Shown here: positions 9,712-18,854 of the stretch, one piece after another
Layout of the letters: the number at the start of each line of letters is the position of its first letter
Numbering within the stretch: position 1 is the first letter of the stretch
Assembly: GCA_019459455.1 (NCBI GenBank)
Contig: JAIBEX010000021.1
Location: 283,576 to 347,575, forward strand
From: Weeksellaceae bacterium
GTDB lineage: Bacteria; Bacteroidota; Bacteroidia; Flavobacteriales; Weeksellaceae
DNA: 64,000 nucleotides
Direction: 5' to 3'
Program-made: the position numbers and the translations under genes
Notes under the pieces: model-generated
Database searches by the model: none
What the model saw: only the letters and a program-made list of their open reading frames with translations
Told to the model about the DNA's origin: nothing

Positions 9712-10032
9712 TTAACTTATTTTTGGGGGCTGCCAGATGCCGGCAGGGAGGAGGATCTTGTGCCTGTATTTCCTTTCAGGAAGAACATCTTTTATTACAA
9801 CCTCGTTGTGTTCAGGAAGTAAGGTATTAATTTGTGAAACTGACAAAGTCATACCACAACAATTGCAAACACAGAAAGGAGAACAAAGATCAGCGTGTTG
9901 ATCCTGGCTTTGTTCAAGGTGAAGATCCTGATTCTGACAAACTTTTTCGCTTAAACCCTTTGCCGCATCGTTACATGGCACCATCGTAAGCACCATAAAG
10001 AAAAGGGATAAAAAGAAGGCTAAAAATTTCAC
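9712..10032 (-). CDS. Small secreted Cys/His-rich protein, DUF6660-like
   Basis: A 106-residue exported protein with an N-terminal signal (MKFLAFFLSLFFMVLTMVPC). The mature part is rich in potential metal ligands: CQNQDLHLEQSQDQHADLC followed by SPFCVCNCCGM. It ends with IWQPPKIS, a tail also found on the protein at 24634-25050. Small proteins of this kind with the same tail commonly precede CusA/CzcA genes in Bacteroidetes, and I recall the name DUF6660. Here it is 113 bp upstream of the fused CzcA pump and is probably the first gene of that operon. A periplasmic metal-binding or sensing role is inferred only from composition and position. Confidence 0.75.
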   Translation of the reverse strand: MKFLAFFLSLFFMVLTMVPCNDAAKGLSEKVCQNQDLHLEQSQDQHADLCSPFCVCNCCGMTLSVSQINTLLPEHNEVVIKDVLPERKYRHKILLPAGIWQPPKIS

Positions 10033-10059
10033 GCAGCTAATTTAGGGAAAAAAATATTA

Positions 10060-10077
10060 CTACTTTTATGAAAGTAG
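10060..10077. promoter_or_regulatory. Candidate operator palindrome upstream of the czc operon
   Basis: The perfect inverted repeat CTACTTT-TATG-AAAGTAG lies 28-45 bp upstream of the start at 10032. Its 12-nt core CTTTTATGAAAG (10063-10074) recurs in the same orientation in the palindrome at 24502-24521, upstream of the other metal operon. A shared binding site for an unlinked regulator is the inference. Confidence 0.45.
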
Positions 10078-10271
10078 AGAGAACGCAAGATTTCGGAGAC
10101 GAAACTTATAAATACCGGCAAAGTCATAATTTTGATGAAGTGGAGTGCGTTGAATCCTTTGGAATACAATACTTGCTTTTTAACGCCCCTTTACTTATAA
10201 AAGAAAGTGCAGCGGACGTTATTTTTTCAACTGCACTCTTCTCAAAATCTAATCTCCGAAAACTTTTTTAG
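10068..10271 (+). CDS. Doubtful small hypothetical protein
   Basis: A 67-codon frame on the strand opposite to every metal gene around it. Its ATG lies inside the loop of the candidate operator palindrome and its end overlaps the 3' end of the oxidase gene by 4 bp. No motif is recognisable and it has no signal peptide or hydrophobic segment. It occupies most of the gap between two minus-strand operons. It may be a chance frame; it is recorded because the space holds nothing else. Confidence 0.2.
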   Translation: MKVERTQDFGDETYKYRQSHNFDEVECVESFGIQYLLFNAPLLIKESAADVIFSTALFSKSNLRKLF

Positions 10272-13183
10272 TAATTCAAAGTAATCCCTGCACCCCAGCT
10301 CATATCGCTGTCGTAGTGTGTGGAGATTCCGATATTTTTTGTGACGATATATTTAAGACCTGCCATATATTCTTTGTCGGTATTGACCATGAATGCCCCG
10401 CGCAAACGCGCAGTCAAAGGAATGTCTTCACGTTTCAGCTGGAACCTTACAATTCCGTCTGTAAATATTTCTGCCTGCAGGTCCATCAACATCGGGAGTT
10501 TATACATGATACCAGCGCTGAAAGTTTTTCTCTCATTTTTAGTGCTTGCCTGCCCAAATAGGTTTTTTTCGATATTATTCCTGTCAATCTTTCTATAATG
10601 ATAGTTAAATCCGATAAATGGTTTCAGCCACTGCATACGGTCCACATACCTACCGAGTTGGGTTTCCACCTCGTAGCCGTGATGGGGATTGTAACCTAAA
10701 CGCCATTCTGTTCCCAATTCCCAGCGGGCATTTGAAATTCTCGCCATCCCGTCGTTACCATTGGTGGCGAAATCGTTTTCGGCCATCAGGTGCCACATGT
10801 TACTTTCGCGCTGAAGCTTTTTATAAGCTGAAGCTTTATCCGGCAGCAAAGGATTCTGATAATCGCCCACTGCAAAAACACGGTTCATCCCTGCCATCAT
10901 GTGATAGAGGATGTGACAGTGGAAGAACCAGTCCCCATCCGTTTTTGCTTCAAATTCTATGACATTGGTTTCCATGGGCATAACATCCAACACATTTTTG
11001 AGGGGTGCCTGAAGGCCATTTTTGTTGAGTACGCGGAAATCAAATCCGTGCAGGTGCATCGGGTGACGCATCATTGAATTATTGAAAAGGGTAATGCGGA
11101 GAATTTCGCCTTTCTTCACCAATATTTTGTCCGATTCTGCCAGGACTCTATCGTCCATGCTCCAAACGTAGCGGTTCATGTTTCCCGTAAGGGTAAACTT
11201 GAGCTCGCGCACGGGACTGTCTTTCGGAAGCGAAGTGTCATAAGGCGACTTCATCATTCCGTAATTCAATGTGGTAATCCCGGAAGCAGGCATCTGGTGC
11301 TTTGAGTGATCCATTTCCGCATCGTTGTTGTCCATTGTATTCATCGGCATTGCTGCATTGTTTTCAGCAATAATCTCAGGATACATCACCTGATTCATAT
11401 CCATAGTCTGGTAACTCATCTCCATGCCCATATCCTTCATGTCACCGTTCATCTTCATCATGTCGTTCATCATCTTCATCCCTTCAAAGTATTTGAGTTT
11501 GGGTAATGGATCATGGGATTTCGTAGCTCCTTCTCCAATAAACACTGACGCAGATTTTGTGCGGTCTTCGGGTGTAACAAGGAGTTCGTATGAAGTGTTT
11601 TTTTCAGGAATTTCCACTACGATATCCACTGTTTCGGAAACCGCCAGGATCAGGCGATCCACTTCGACCGGTTCAATGTCCAATCCATCACTGGCCACTA
11701 CTTTAATTTTTCCTCCTGCATAATTGAGCCAAAAATAGGAGGAAGCACCGCCGTTGGCAATTTGAAGCCGCACTTTGTCACCGGCTTTGTATCCTGCGAG
11801 CTGGCTTTCTATTTTACCGTTAATCAGAAAGGCGTCATAATACACGTCACTCACGTCCATGGCAAGCATCCGCTTCCATTCGTTGGTGAGTTTTGTCTTA
11901 AAGTGTCCCTCTTTTATGGCTTCTGCATAACTTTGAGTACTGCCTTTTTTTATTGCGAACCAGTCATTGGCGTTGTGAAGCATCCGCTGAACATTATTGG
12001 GGTTCAGGTTTGTCCACTCGCTCAGGATAAGATGCTCTGTGGGCAGATCATCTATCCCTTTCCGGAAAGTAGGATCTTCGGGACGTTTTTTCAGAATCAT
12101 CATCCCATACATTCCAATCTGCTCCTGCAGGCCAGTATGTGAGTGATACCAGTGGGTTCCGTTTTGGATGATCGGAAACGAATACGTGTAGGTTGAATGT
12201 GGTGGAATGGGTTTCTGGGTAAGCCAGGGAACCCCATCTTCTTTATTTGGAAGATGAAGACCGTGCCAGTGCAGAGAAGTTTCTTCGTCCATTAAATTAT
12301 GGACAATCACTTCCGCCGTATCGCCCTCATAAAACTCCAGCTTTGGCATCGGAATCTGCCCGTTTACGGCAATGGCACGTTTCTGTTTTCCCGCATAATT
12401 TACCAGGGTGTCTTTCACATAAAAATGGTAGGTCACTTTGCGTCCGCCTTTTAGGTGCTTTTCAGGCATGGGCAAGACCATTTTGTGTTCACCATGCATC
12501 TGCATGTTTCCGTGTGTAGAATGATCTTCCTCCTTTCCTTTTTGAGGGACCAGATTCATACCGCACTTGGAACACTTTCCCGGTTTGTCCGAAATCACCT
12601 CGGGATGCATCGGACAGGTGTACATCTTTTGTGTAGCTTCATGCTGATGCGGATCTGAAGTTTGATGTTCCGGGGTTTTGCCGGCAGCCTGATGCTGGCC
12701 GCTTTCCTTCTGAGGGACCAGATTCATACCGCACTTGGGACACTTTCCGGGTTTGTCCGAAACCACCTCGGGGTGCATCGGACAAGTGTACATCTTTTGC
12801 GTTGCTTCATGCTGATGTAGAGCAGGTGTTGAATGTTCCGGCGTTTTGATGCTCGCTGGGTCTTTCGGTACTGCTTTAGTCTTTGGCATCACCGGTTTTT
12901 TAACTTCCGTTACCGTCTTTGTTTTTGCAGCGGTAATTTCAGGTTTTTTACCCGTAGTTTTTTTAACTACGGTGGCCTTTTTAGGAGCGGGCGCGGATTT
13001 GGCCGCCGTTTTTTTCTCAGTAACGGTTTTCTTCACCAAGGTCATACCGCAAATGGGGCAGTTACCGCGTGCTGATTTCACGACCTGCGGATGCATCGGG
13101 CAGGTGTACACGGTTTTGGTGCTCTGTGAATAACTGTTTATGGACATTGCCATAAATAGGAAGAGCGAAAATATATATTTCAT
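10268..13183 (-). CDS. copA: Multicopper oxidase (CopA/PcoA type) with three YTCPMHP domains and a CopB-like barrel
   Basis: A 971-residue exported fusion. After a signal peptide (residues 1-20) come three heavy-metal-binding domains of the YTCPMHP...CPxCGM type at about 26-50, 132-157 and 188-213, joined by Lys/Ala/Pro- and His-rich linkers. The oxidase part (about 240-765) has the copper ligands [28 protein letters not shown] and [14 protein letters not shown], with a Met-rich stretch near 565-600, as in PcoA/CopA periplasmic Cu(I) oxidases. Residues about 790-971 look like the outer-membrane CopB/PcoB barrel, ending in an aromatic residue (TLNY). The product probably oxidises Cu(I) in the periplasm while tethered to the outer membrane. 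It is the last gene of the copper operon, 7 bp after the CopB ATPase gene. Confidence 0.9.
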   Translation of the reverse strand: MKYIFSLFLFMAMSINSYSQSTKTVYTCPMHPQVVKSARGNCPICGMTLVKKTVTEKKTAAKSAPAPKKATVVKKTTGKKPEITAAKTKTVTEVKKPVMPKTKAVPKDPASIKTPEHSTPALHQHEATQKMYTCPMHPEVVSDKPGKCPKCGMNLVPQKESGQHQAAGKTPEHQTSDPHQHEATQKMYTCPMHPEVISDKPGKCSKCGMNLVPQKGKEEDHSTHGNMQMHGEHKMVLPMPEKHLKGGRKVTYHFYVKDTLVNYAGKQKRAIAVNGQIPMPKLEFYEGDTAEVIVHNLMDEETSLHWHGLHLPNKEDGVPWLTQKPIPPHSTYTYSFPIIQNGTHWYHSHTGLQEQIGMYGMMILKKRPEDPTFRKGIDDLPTEHLILSEWTNLNPNNVQRMLHNANDWFAIKKGSTQSYAEAIKEGHFKTKLTNEWKRMLAMDVSDVYYDAFLINGKIESQLAGYKAGDKVRLQIANGGASSYFWLNYAGGKIKVVASDGLDIEPVEVDRLILAVSETVDIVVEIPEKNTSYELLVTPEDRTKSASVFIGEGATKSHDPLPKLKYFEGMKMMNDMMKMNGDMKDMGMEMSYQTMDMNQVMYPEIIAENNAAMPMNTMDNNDAEMDHSKHQMPASGITTLNYGMMKSPYDTSLPKDSPVRELKFTLTGNMNRYVWSMDDRVLAESDKILVKKGEILRITLFNNSMMRHPMHLHGFDFRVLNKNGLQAPLKNVLDVMPMETNVIEFEAKTDGDWFFHCHILYHMMAGMNRVFAVGDYQNPLLPDKASAYKKLQRESNMWHLMAENDFATNGNDGMARISNARWELGTEWRLGYNPHHGYEVETQLGRYVDRMQWLKPFIGFNYHYRKIDRNNIEKNLFGQASTKNERKTFSAGIMYKLPMLMDLQAEIFTDGIVRFQLKREDIPLTARLRGAFMVNTDKEYMAGLKYIVTKNIGISTHYDSDMSWGAGITLNY
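12539..12826 (-). repeat. Tandem duplication encoding two near-identical metal-binding domains
   Basis: Two stretches of about 110-130 bp, near 12546-12660 and 12718-12826, are almost identical at the DNA level (both contain CCAGATTCATACCGCACTTG) and encode the second and third YTCPMHP domains. They are offset by about 174 bp. The first domain, near 13030-13110, is much more divergent, so the duplication of the other two is the more recent event. Confidence 0.8.
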
Positions 13184-13190
13184 CTTGTGA

Positions 13191-15317
13191 TTATTTAATT
13201 TTTAACAAACTTGCATTAAGTGCGACCACGATGGTACTGACACTCATCAGCACTGCGCCCATGGCGGGACTCAGGACAAATGTGGGATACAGAACACCCG
13301 CAGCAAGTGGAATAGCCACGACGTTGTAGCCCACTGCCCATACGAGATTCTGGATCATCTTGTTGTAGGTTTTCTTTCCAAAATCTATCATTTTCACCAC
13401 GTCTCGAGGGTCACTATTGACCAGAATAATATCTGCGGTTTCGGCAGCAACATCAGTTCCGCTGCCAACTGCAATGCCTACATCTGCTGCTGCCAAAGCC
13501 GGTGCATCATTTACGCCGTCTCCTGTCATGGCAACGATTTCTCCTTTATCCTGAAATTCTTTTACTTTTTCCTGTTTGTGGTGCGGAAGTACATTTGCCA
13601 AATATCCGTCCATTCCTAACTGCTTTGATACCGCCGCCGCTACCTTTTCGTTATCACCTGTAAGCAGGAATGATTTAATGTTCATGCTTCGAAGTTGGTC
13701 AATAGCTTCTTTTGCGCCTTCGCGAATTGTATCTGCTAAAGAAACAATACCCACGGGCACGTCATCAATCAGAATAAAGTTCACTGTTTCTGCATCCTGG
13801 TTGATTTCTTCCGGAATGGCAGGTACCTGTTTTTTATTTTTAACAAAATAATTAGGACCGGCCGCGACTACCGATTTACCACTAACCATTCCTGTAACTC
13901 CAATTCCCTGCATGTAGCGGAAATTGTCTGACTTCCATAAGTCCAGTTTTTTTTCGGCGAGGGTCTGCATGATTCCCTTTGCAATATGATGTTCGGAATT
14001 CTGCTGCACTGCCGCTGCATACTGGAGTAAATCGTTTTCCGAATAGTGTTCCGTTAGAGGAATGATTTTCTGCACGGTGTGGGAACCTTTCGTAAGGGTG
14101 CCGGTTTTATCGAAAATTATGGTGGATAAGTTTCTGGTTGTTTCAAAAGCCGTACGGTTTCTGATGAGTAAACCATTTGTAGCTGAAAGCGTAGTGGAAA
14201 TGGCCACAACCAAAGGAATTGCCACTCCTAAAGCATGAGGGCAGGCCGTTACCATTACCGTTACCATCCGTTCCAGGGCAAAAGCCAAATCTCCCATGGT
14301 GATGTACCAGTAAGCGAAAGTTCCTACTCCCACCACAATTGCTACTATAGTAAGCCATTTGGCTACTTTATCCGCCAGATTCTGAGTGTTCGACTTTGCT
14401 GCCTGCGCATCCTGAACCAAATTAATAACCTTATTGAGGTAGGAATCCTTCCCAACCCCTGTTGCTTTTATCTTCAAGGCACCGTCTCCATTAATAGACC
14501 CTGCGATTACCTTTCCGCCGGATTCTTTTCTTACAGGAACACTTTCGCCGGTCAGCATACTTTCATTCAAATAGGAACTGCCCTCGACAATCAGACCGTC
14601 AGCGGCGACTTTTTCGCCCGGTCTTATGATTACGGTATCTCCGTTTTTCAACTGTTCCAGTTTTATTTTAACCGGAACTCCGTCTTGCTCTACCGTTACA
14701 TCATTCGGAAGTAACGCTACTAAAGACTGCAACGCTTTTGAAGCTGCCATTTGTGAACGCATCTCGAGCCAGTGGCCCAACAGCATGATGACGATTAAGG
14801 TGGCGAGTTCCCAAAAGAAATCCATTCCCGGCAGTCCGAAGACTACGGCAACAGAATACACATAGGCGACGGTAATTGCTAAAGCAACGAGCGTCATCAT
14901 TCCAATGGCGCCGGCCTTCACTTCGCCGAAAAATCCTTTGAAAAAAGGCATCCCACCGTAGAAATAAATAATGCTTCCCAAAACCAACAGTATGTATTTA
15001 TCACCTTTAAAAGCTATTGTGAAACCGAGCCACTGCTGAATCATATGAGAAAGCAGCAGGACCGGAACGGTAAGTGCCAAAGAGATCCAGAACCTCTTCA
15101 AAAAATCCGGCGTATGGTGTCCCGCATGTTTGTCAAATCCCGCAGTAGAATCTTCAGAGTCCGCGTGATGACTATGATTCTGATGATGTTGGCTGAGTTC
15201 GTCTTTTTCAGGTCGGGCAGTTCCTCCTAAGGGAATTAAGTTCATTCCGCAAAGTGGACAATTTCCCGGTTTGTCCGTCAATATCTGGGGATGCATGGGA
15301 CAGGTGTATTTTTTCAT
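13191..15317 (-). CDS. copB: CopB-type copper/silver-exporting P1B ATPase (CPH)
   Basis: A 708-residue inner-membrane pump. Its N-terminus is one YTCPMHP...CPLCGM metal-binding domain (residues 4-28), then a His-rich tract ([21 protein letters not shown]). The translocation motif is TACPHALG (about residue 356): CPH marks the P1B-3 subgroup, associated with Cu(II), Cu(I) or Ag(I) export, in contrast to the CPC ATPase at 1845-3965. Also visible are DKTGTLTKG (about 402), TGES in the actuator domain and [10 protein letters not shown] (about 600). It lies between the DUF305 gene and the multicopper oxidase gene in the copper operon. The long Met-free His-rich N-terminus agrees with the CopB family. 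Confidence 0.92.
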   Translation of the reverse strand: MKKYTCPMHPQILTDKPGNCPLCGMNLIPLGGTARPEKDELSQHHQNHSHHADSEDSTAGFDKHAGHHTPDFLKRFWISLALTVPVLLLSHMIQQWLGFTIAFKGDKYILLVLGSIIYFYGGMPFFKGFFGEVKAGAIGMMTLVALAITVAYVYSVAVVFGLPGMDFFWELATLIVIMLLGHWLEMRSQMAASKALQSLVALLPNDVTVEQDGVPVKIKLEQLKNGDTVIIRPGEKVAADGLIVEGSSYLNESMLTGESVPVRKESGGKVIAGSINGDGALKIKATGVGKDSYLNKVINLVQDAQAAKSNTQNLADKVAKWLTIVAIVVGVGTFAYWYITMGDLAFALERMVTVMVTACPHALGVAIPLVVAISTTLSATNGLLIRNRTAFETTRNLSTIIFDKTGTLTKGSHTVQKIIPLTEHYSENDLLQYAAAVQQNSEHHIAKGIMQTLAEKKLDLWKSDNFRYMQGIGVTGMVSGKSVVAAGPNYFVKNKKQVPAIPEEINQDAETVNFILIDDVPVGIVSLADTIREGAKEAIDQLRSMNIKSFLLTGDNEKVAAAVSKQLGMDGYLANVLPHHKQEKVKEFQDKGEIVAMTGDGVNDAPALAAADVGIAVGSGTDVAAETADIILVNSDPRDVVKMIDFGKKTYNKMIQNLVWAVGYNVVAIPLAAGVLYPTFVLSPAMGAVLMSVSTIVVALNASLLKIK

Positions 15318-15353
15318 GGTTTAATTTTATGCGTTAAATTCTGGTATGTAAGA

Positions 15354-15926
15354 TTACTTCCGGTTTTGCAGCTCCTGAATTTTTGCCTTCATCACAGCAA
15401 TCTCCTCCTGCTGTGCTTTGATGATTTCATCACCTAATTTTCTGACTTCCGGATCTACAAGATTGCTCTCTTCAACCATAAGGATAGCCCCTGCATGATG
15501 TGGAATCATGGATTTAAGAAACTGAACATCGCCTACCGCTGTCTGCTGTCGAATTCCGAACCAAAACAACAACATTGCAAGTGCGCCTGCTCCCATCAGG
15601 ATTTTATTGAGATTTTTGTTTGGATACATTTTTCCCATCAGCAGCAGTTCGATGATGAGCATCGGTGAAGCCATCAGTGCTGCCATATACAACTGATTTA
15701 CATTGGGAATTACGTTGGCCAATTGATCTACCATGGCATACATCAGAATAAACATCGACACAAACGAAATCAGCATCATCCAGAACAGTTTTTTGTAAGC
15801 GCCACCGTGGCTCATTTTGCCGTGTTCTGCTGTATTTTTATCTGTTTCCCTGTCACTGTGGGAATGATTTTCGGATTCTTTGTTATGCTTCTCTGAAATG
15901 CGGTGACTTTGTTGTGAATTTTCCAT
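15354..15926 (-). CDS. DUF305 membrane protein
   Basis: A 190-residue protein with a long hydrophilic, His-rich N-terminus (about 1-45), three predicted membrane helices (about 48-70, 80-96, 108-123), then the DUF305 signature FLKSMIPHHAGAILMVEES and a helical C-terminal tail. DUF305 proteins are ferritin-like or copper-associated small domains common in copper-resistance clusters; their biochemical role is not settled. The HH pair and following Glu could bind metal. It lies 36 bp upstream of the CopB ATPase gene and 18 bp downstream of the haem-binding gene, so it is co-transcribed. The three-helix anchor is the Bacteroidetes form of the family. Confidence 0.85.
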   Translation of the reverse strand: MENSQQSHRISEKHNKESENHSHSDRETDKNTAEHGKMSHGGAYKKLFWMMLISFVSMFILMYAMVDQLANVIPNVNQLYMAALMASPMLIIELLLMGKMYPNKNLNKILMGAGALAMLLFWFGIRQQTAVGDVQFLKSMIPHHAGAILMVEESNLVDPEVRKLGDEIIKAQQEEIAVMKAKIQELQNRK

Positions 15927-15944
15927 AATATAAATTTTATCAGG

Positions 15945-16388
15945 TTAGTTTAGTGTATTAAAAAAATCAATCAGATCCATTTTATCGGCTGCTGATAATC
16001 TGGCACTGCTGTGTAGCATGAGATATGATTTTAAGGGCATCTCCTCTTTTTCAATCTGGCTGATGATGCTTGTTATTTTTGCTTTTTTGCGTCTTTTTGA
16101 ATAGGCATTGAAATGATCAAAGTTGAGTTCTTCTTTTCCTTTTTTAATATGCTGAGCCATAAACCAAGCTTCCGGCTGTAATTCCGAATACCAGGGATAG
16201 CGGGTATTATTTGAATGACAGTCATAACATGAAACTTTAAGAATAGCTGCAACATTCGCGGGCACCTTTTGGGTCATTTCAAAACTTTGACCGGCCGGAA
16301 CTCGGGAAATATTTCGCTCCACCGGTATGAGCTGGATGACTAAAAATACCGCAACCAGCATCACCATAAACCAAACTGTTTTATTCAT
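15945..16388 (-). CDS. Haem-binding domain protein (CxxCH)
   Basis: A 147-residue protein with an N-terminal signal anchor (WFMVMLVAVFLVIQLIPV) and one c-type haem motif, CYDCHSNNTRYPWYSELQP (about residues 54-72). The motif with TRYPWY downstream is characteristic of the Bacteroidetes Haem_bd family (PF14376 from memory). It would reside in the periplasm. The C-terminal half is helical and Lys-rich (KRRKKAK). It lies 10 bp after the first CusB-like gene and 18 bp before the DUF305 gene. It could be an electron carrier for the multicopper oxidase, but that is inferred from position only. Confidence 0.85.
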   Translation of the reverse strand: MNKTVWFMVMLVAVFLVIQLIPVERNISRVPAGQSFEMTQKVPANVAAILKVSCYDCHSNNTRYPWYSELQPEAWFMAQHIKKGKEELNFDHFNAYSKRRKKAKITSIISQIEKEEMPLKSYLMLHSSARLSAADKMDLIDFFNTLN

Positions 16389-16398
16389 TCTCGTCCAA

Positions 16399-17604
16399 TT
16401 ACATTGTACTCATATCGTGACCCGCCATCGGATCTGCCCCTTTTTTGAATATGTATTCACTGTTCAGCAGGTAGGCCCCGGAGACCACTACTTCGTCTCC
16501 CGCCTTAATTCCTGATGTGATTTCTATTCTGTCTTCATATTCGAGACCCGTTTCCACCATTCTGTTGACGAAGGTATTCTTCGCGGTTTTCACCCAGACC
16601 GTGGAGGATTTCCCATCCCTGATAACCGCATCCACAGGCATGGACAGACCATCACGGGATTTGTTTTCAACCAGAACATATACCGGCATGCCGGGTTTCA
16701 GCAGATTTCCTTGGTTGGGCACGGAAATGCGAACCAGATTTATCCTGCTGGAGGCGCTTATTTCAGGGTTTGTAAAATCAATCTTCCCATTAATCTTCAA
16801 ATTATCCAGATCGGGAATATACACGGTGACCTTGCTGTCTTTCTGAAGGAGAGCCATTTGAGAGGAATAGACCTGCGCCTCCGCCCAGAGCGATGAAAGA
16901 TCTGCTAGATTCACGATGGTGCCACCTTCTGCGAGATAATCGCCTTCGGCAATGCTGAGATCGGTGATGTAACCGGCCGCATTGCTTAACACGGTAGTGG
17001 TTGGCGTGGCTTTTCCTGATCTTTCCAACTGTTTGATCTGGCTTTCGGACATTCCCCATAAATAAAGCTTGTTGCGGGAACTTTGGAGCAACTGATCAAA
17101 ATCAATGGACGTATTGCCGACAAACAGCCTGCGTCTTTCCAATGCCAGCAGATATTCCTGCTTTGCATTGTTGAGTTCTTCACTGTAAATATCGACCAGC
17201 GGCGCCCCCTTCGGAACAAAATCGCCAATGTTTTTATAATACAACCGTTCAACTCTGCCCATTACTCTGGAACTTACTGCCTGCATTTGGTACTGATTAA
17301 AATTGAGTGTTCCGGTCAGCGTAAGTTTATCAGCCATAGAACCGTCGGATAGCGCGACTGTTTTGATATTTCCGAGTTTAACCTGCTCGTCATTCAAAAT
17401 AATTTCGTTAGGATCAGCATTCTTTTTCTTCTCGACAGGCACCAAATCCATGTGGCAAATGGGACATTTTCCCGGTTTATCGGAGACTACCTGCGGGTGC
17501 ATGGAACAGGTGTAGTAGATATCGTGGCCGGCATGGGGATCTTCCTCCTTTTTACAGGAGTAAAGAAAAACCAGCAAGGTCATCATTAAAATATTGAATT
17601 TCAT
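16399..17604 (-). CDS. cusB: CusB-like RND adaptor lipoprotein with YTCSMHP domain (first of two)
   Basis: A 401-residue lipoprotein (LYSC lipobox near residue 17). A metal-binding domain, YYTCSMHPQVVSDKPG...CPICHM, spans about 30-55. The membrane-fusion core follows: beta/lipoyl elements (RVERLYYKNIGDFVPKGA), a helical hairpin (LNNAKQEYLLALERRR) and barrel segments up to EVVVSGAYLLNSEYIFKKG. Its closing MAGHDMSTM is Met/His-rich. It belongs to the periplasmic adaptor of a Cu/Ag RND system. A second adaptor with the same architecture lies 11 bp upstream; the pair share one pump and one CusC-like channel. The pair may form a mixed adaptor ring, or one may be a metallochaperone, which is not resolved here. 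Confidence 0.88.
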   Translation of the reverse strand: MKFNILMMTLLVFLYSCKKEEDPHAGHDIYYTCSMHPQVVSDKPGKCPICHMDLVPVEKKKNADPNEIILNDEQVKLGNIKTVALSDGSMADKLTLTGTLNFNQYQMQAVSSRVMGRVERLYYKNIGDFVPKGAPLVDIYSEELNNAKQEYLLALERRRLFVGNTSIDFDQLLQSSRNKLYLWGMSESQIKQLERSGKATPTTTVLSNAAGYITDLSIAEGDYLAEGGTIVNLADLSSLWAEAQVYSSQMALLQKDSKVTVYIPDLDNLKINGKIDFTNPEISASSRINLVRISVPNQGNLLKPGMPVYVLVENKSRDGLSMPVDAVIRDGKSSTVWVKTAKNTFVNRMVETGLEYEDRIEITSGIKAGDEVVVSGAYLLNSEYIFKKGADPMAGHDMSTM

Positions 17605-17615
17605 CTTATCAATTT

Positions 17616-18854
17616 TTATCTGTTAATTTTTATGAAACTTTCGCTGTCCATCAGGTACTGTGCATTTTCGGCAACTCCATCTTCAGGAAGCAAACCACTG
17701 ACGATCTGAATTTTATCGCCTACCACCGGGCCGGTAACAACTTTATGGGCAATAAAACCGCCGTCTACTTTTTTGAACGCGATTTTATCAATCCCCAAAG
17801 AAACCACCGCTGATTTCGGCAGCCAGTCTGCCATTCTGTTGTGGCCCATAATCTCCGCTTTAACCTGACTTCCAACAGGAATTTTTGCGGTGGAATTATC
17901 AAAATAGACACGCGCCGTTACGGTTTTGCTGCCCTGCCTGAAAAACGGTTCAATAAAACCGATGGTTCCTTTGAAGCGGTTATCCGGATTGGATTCCGGG
18001 GTGATCATGACCGACTGTCCCTTGCTGACCAGTGCAATGTCTTCAGAAAAAATATTGATCAGGGCCCAGGTTCTGTTGGGATTGTAGACACTGAAAATAT
18101 TCTGTCCTTTCTGGAGGTACATGCCTTCTTTCAGGGGCAATTCTGCGGTGACTGCTGTATTTGAAGCCATTTCGGGAGCGGGTTGCTGTGCTGAACCCAT
18201 TGATCCTGCCGCTCCTGCCTGCTGAATATGTCCGCTGTAATTGCTGAAAACCGGAACTGTTCCTCTCTGGATAACTTTCTGAATCTGTGAAGCCGGCATT
18301 CCCAAAAGAAGTAGTTTCTGCCGTGAGGCATCGATCATTGTTTTGTTTGAGCGGTCATTTTTCAGAACAAAGAGCAGGTTTTGCTGCGCGGTTAACAGTT
18401 CCGGGCTGTATATATCTAAAATACGCTGCCCTTTGGACACTTTCTGGTACTTGTACCGCACGTAGAGTTTTTCGATCCTTCCAGCTACGCGGGATGAAAT
18501 ACTTCCAATCTGCCGCGTGTCGTATTCCACCGTCCCTAAAGCATCAACGGTGGTGGGAATATTTTCCTTTTTTAATTTTACGACCGGCAATTCCGAGACG
18601 ACAAATTCATTGGTGGGTTTCAGCAAATCGTCGAGTTTAATCCCTTCTTCCTTTTTAGCAGGAGCATCTTTCAGGACCAGATCCATACCGCATTTGGGAC
18701 ACTGACCGGGTTTGTCTGATATTATTTCCGGATGCATCGGACAAGTGTAGGTGTGCATTGCCGCCTCTGCTGGGTGCTTATCTTCCCAGAACTTCAGTTT
18801 ATCACAGGCCGTTACAGCCAACAAAAGCATGGTGTACATTATTAGCTTTCTCAT
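17616..18854 (-). CDS. cusB: CusB-like RND adaptor lipoprotein with YTCPMHP domain (second of two)
   Basis: A 412-residue lipoprotein (LAVTAC lipobox near residue 17). The N-terminal metal-binding domain is [17 protein letters not shown] with CPKCGM (about 35-62), then the adaptor core: VAGRIEKLYVRYKYQKVSKG, a hairpin (SPELLTAQQNLLFVLKND), and barrel strands through GDKIQIVSGLLPEDGVAENA. A Met/Gln/Ala-rich linker (GSMGSAQQPAPEM) interrupts the middle. Its ATG overlaps the stop of the CusC-like gene in ATGA, so translation is coupled. It differs enough from the neighbouring 16399-17604 adaptor that this is an old duplication. Role: periplasmic link between CusA and CusC for Cu/Ag export. Confidence 0.88.
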   Translation of the reverse strand: MRKLIMYTMLLLAVTACDKLKFWEDKHPAEAAMHTYTCPMHPEIISDKPGQCPKCGMDLVLKDAPAKKEEGIKLDDLLKPTNEFVVSELPVVKLKKENIPTTVDALGTVEYDTRQIGSISSRVAGRIEKLYVRYKYQKVSKGQRILDIYSPELLTAQQNLLFVLKNDRSNKTMIDASRQKLLLLGMPASQIQKVIQRGTVPVFSNYSGHIQQAGAAGSMGSAQQPAPEMASNTAVTAELPLKEGMYLQKGQNIFSVYNPNRTWALINIFSEDIALVSKGQSVMITPESNPDNRFKGTIGFIEPFFRQGSKTVTARVYFDNSTAKIPVGSQVKAEIMGHNRMADWLPKSAVVSLGIDKIAFKKVDGGFIAHKVVTGPVVGDKIQIVSGLLPEDGVAENAQYLMDSESFIKINR

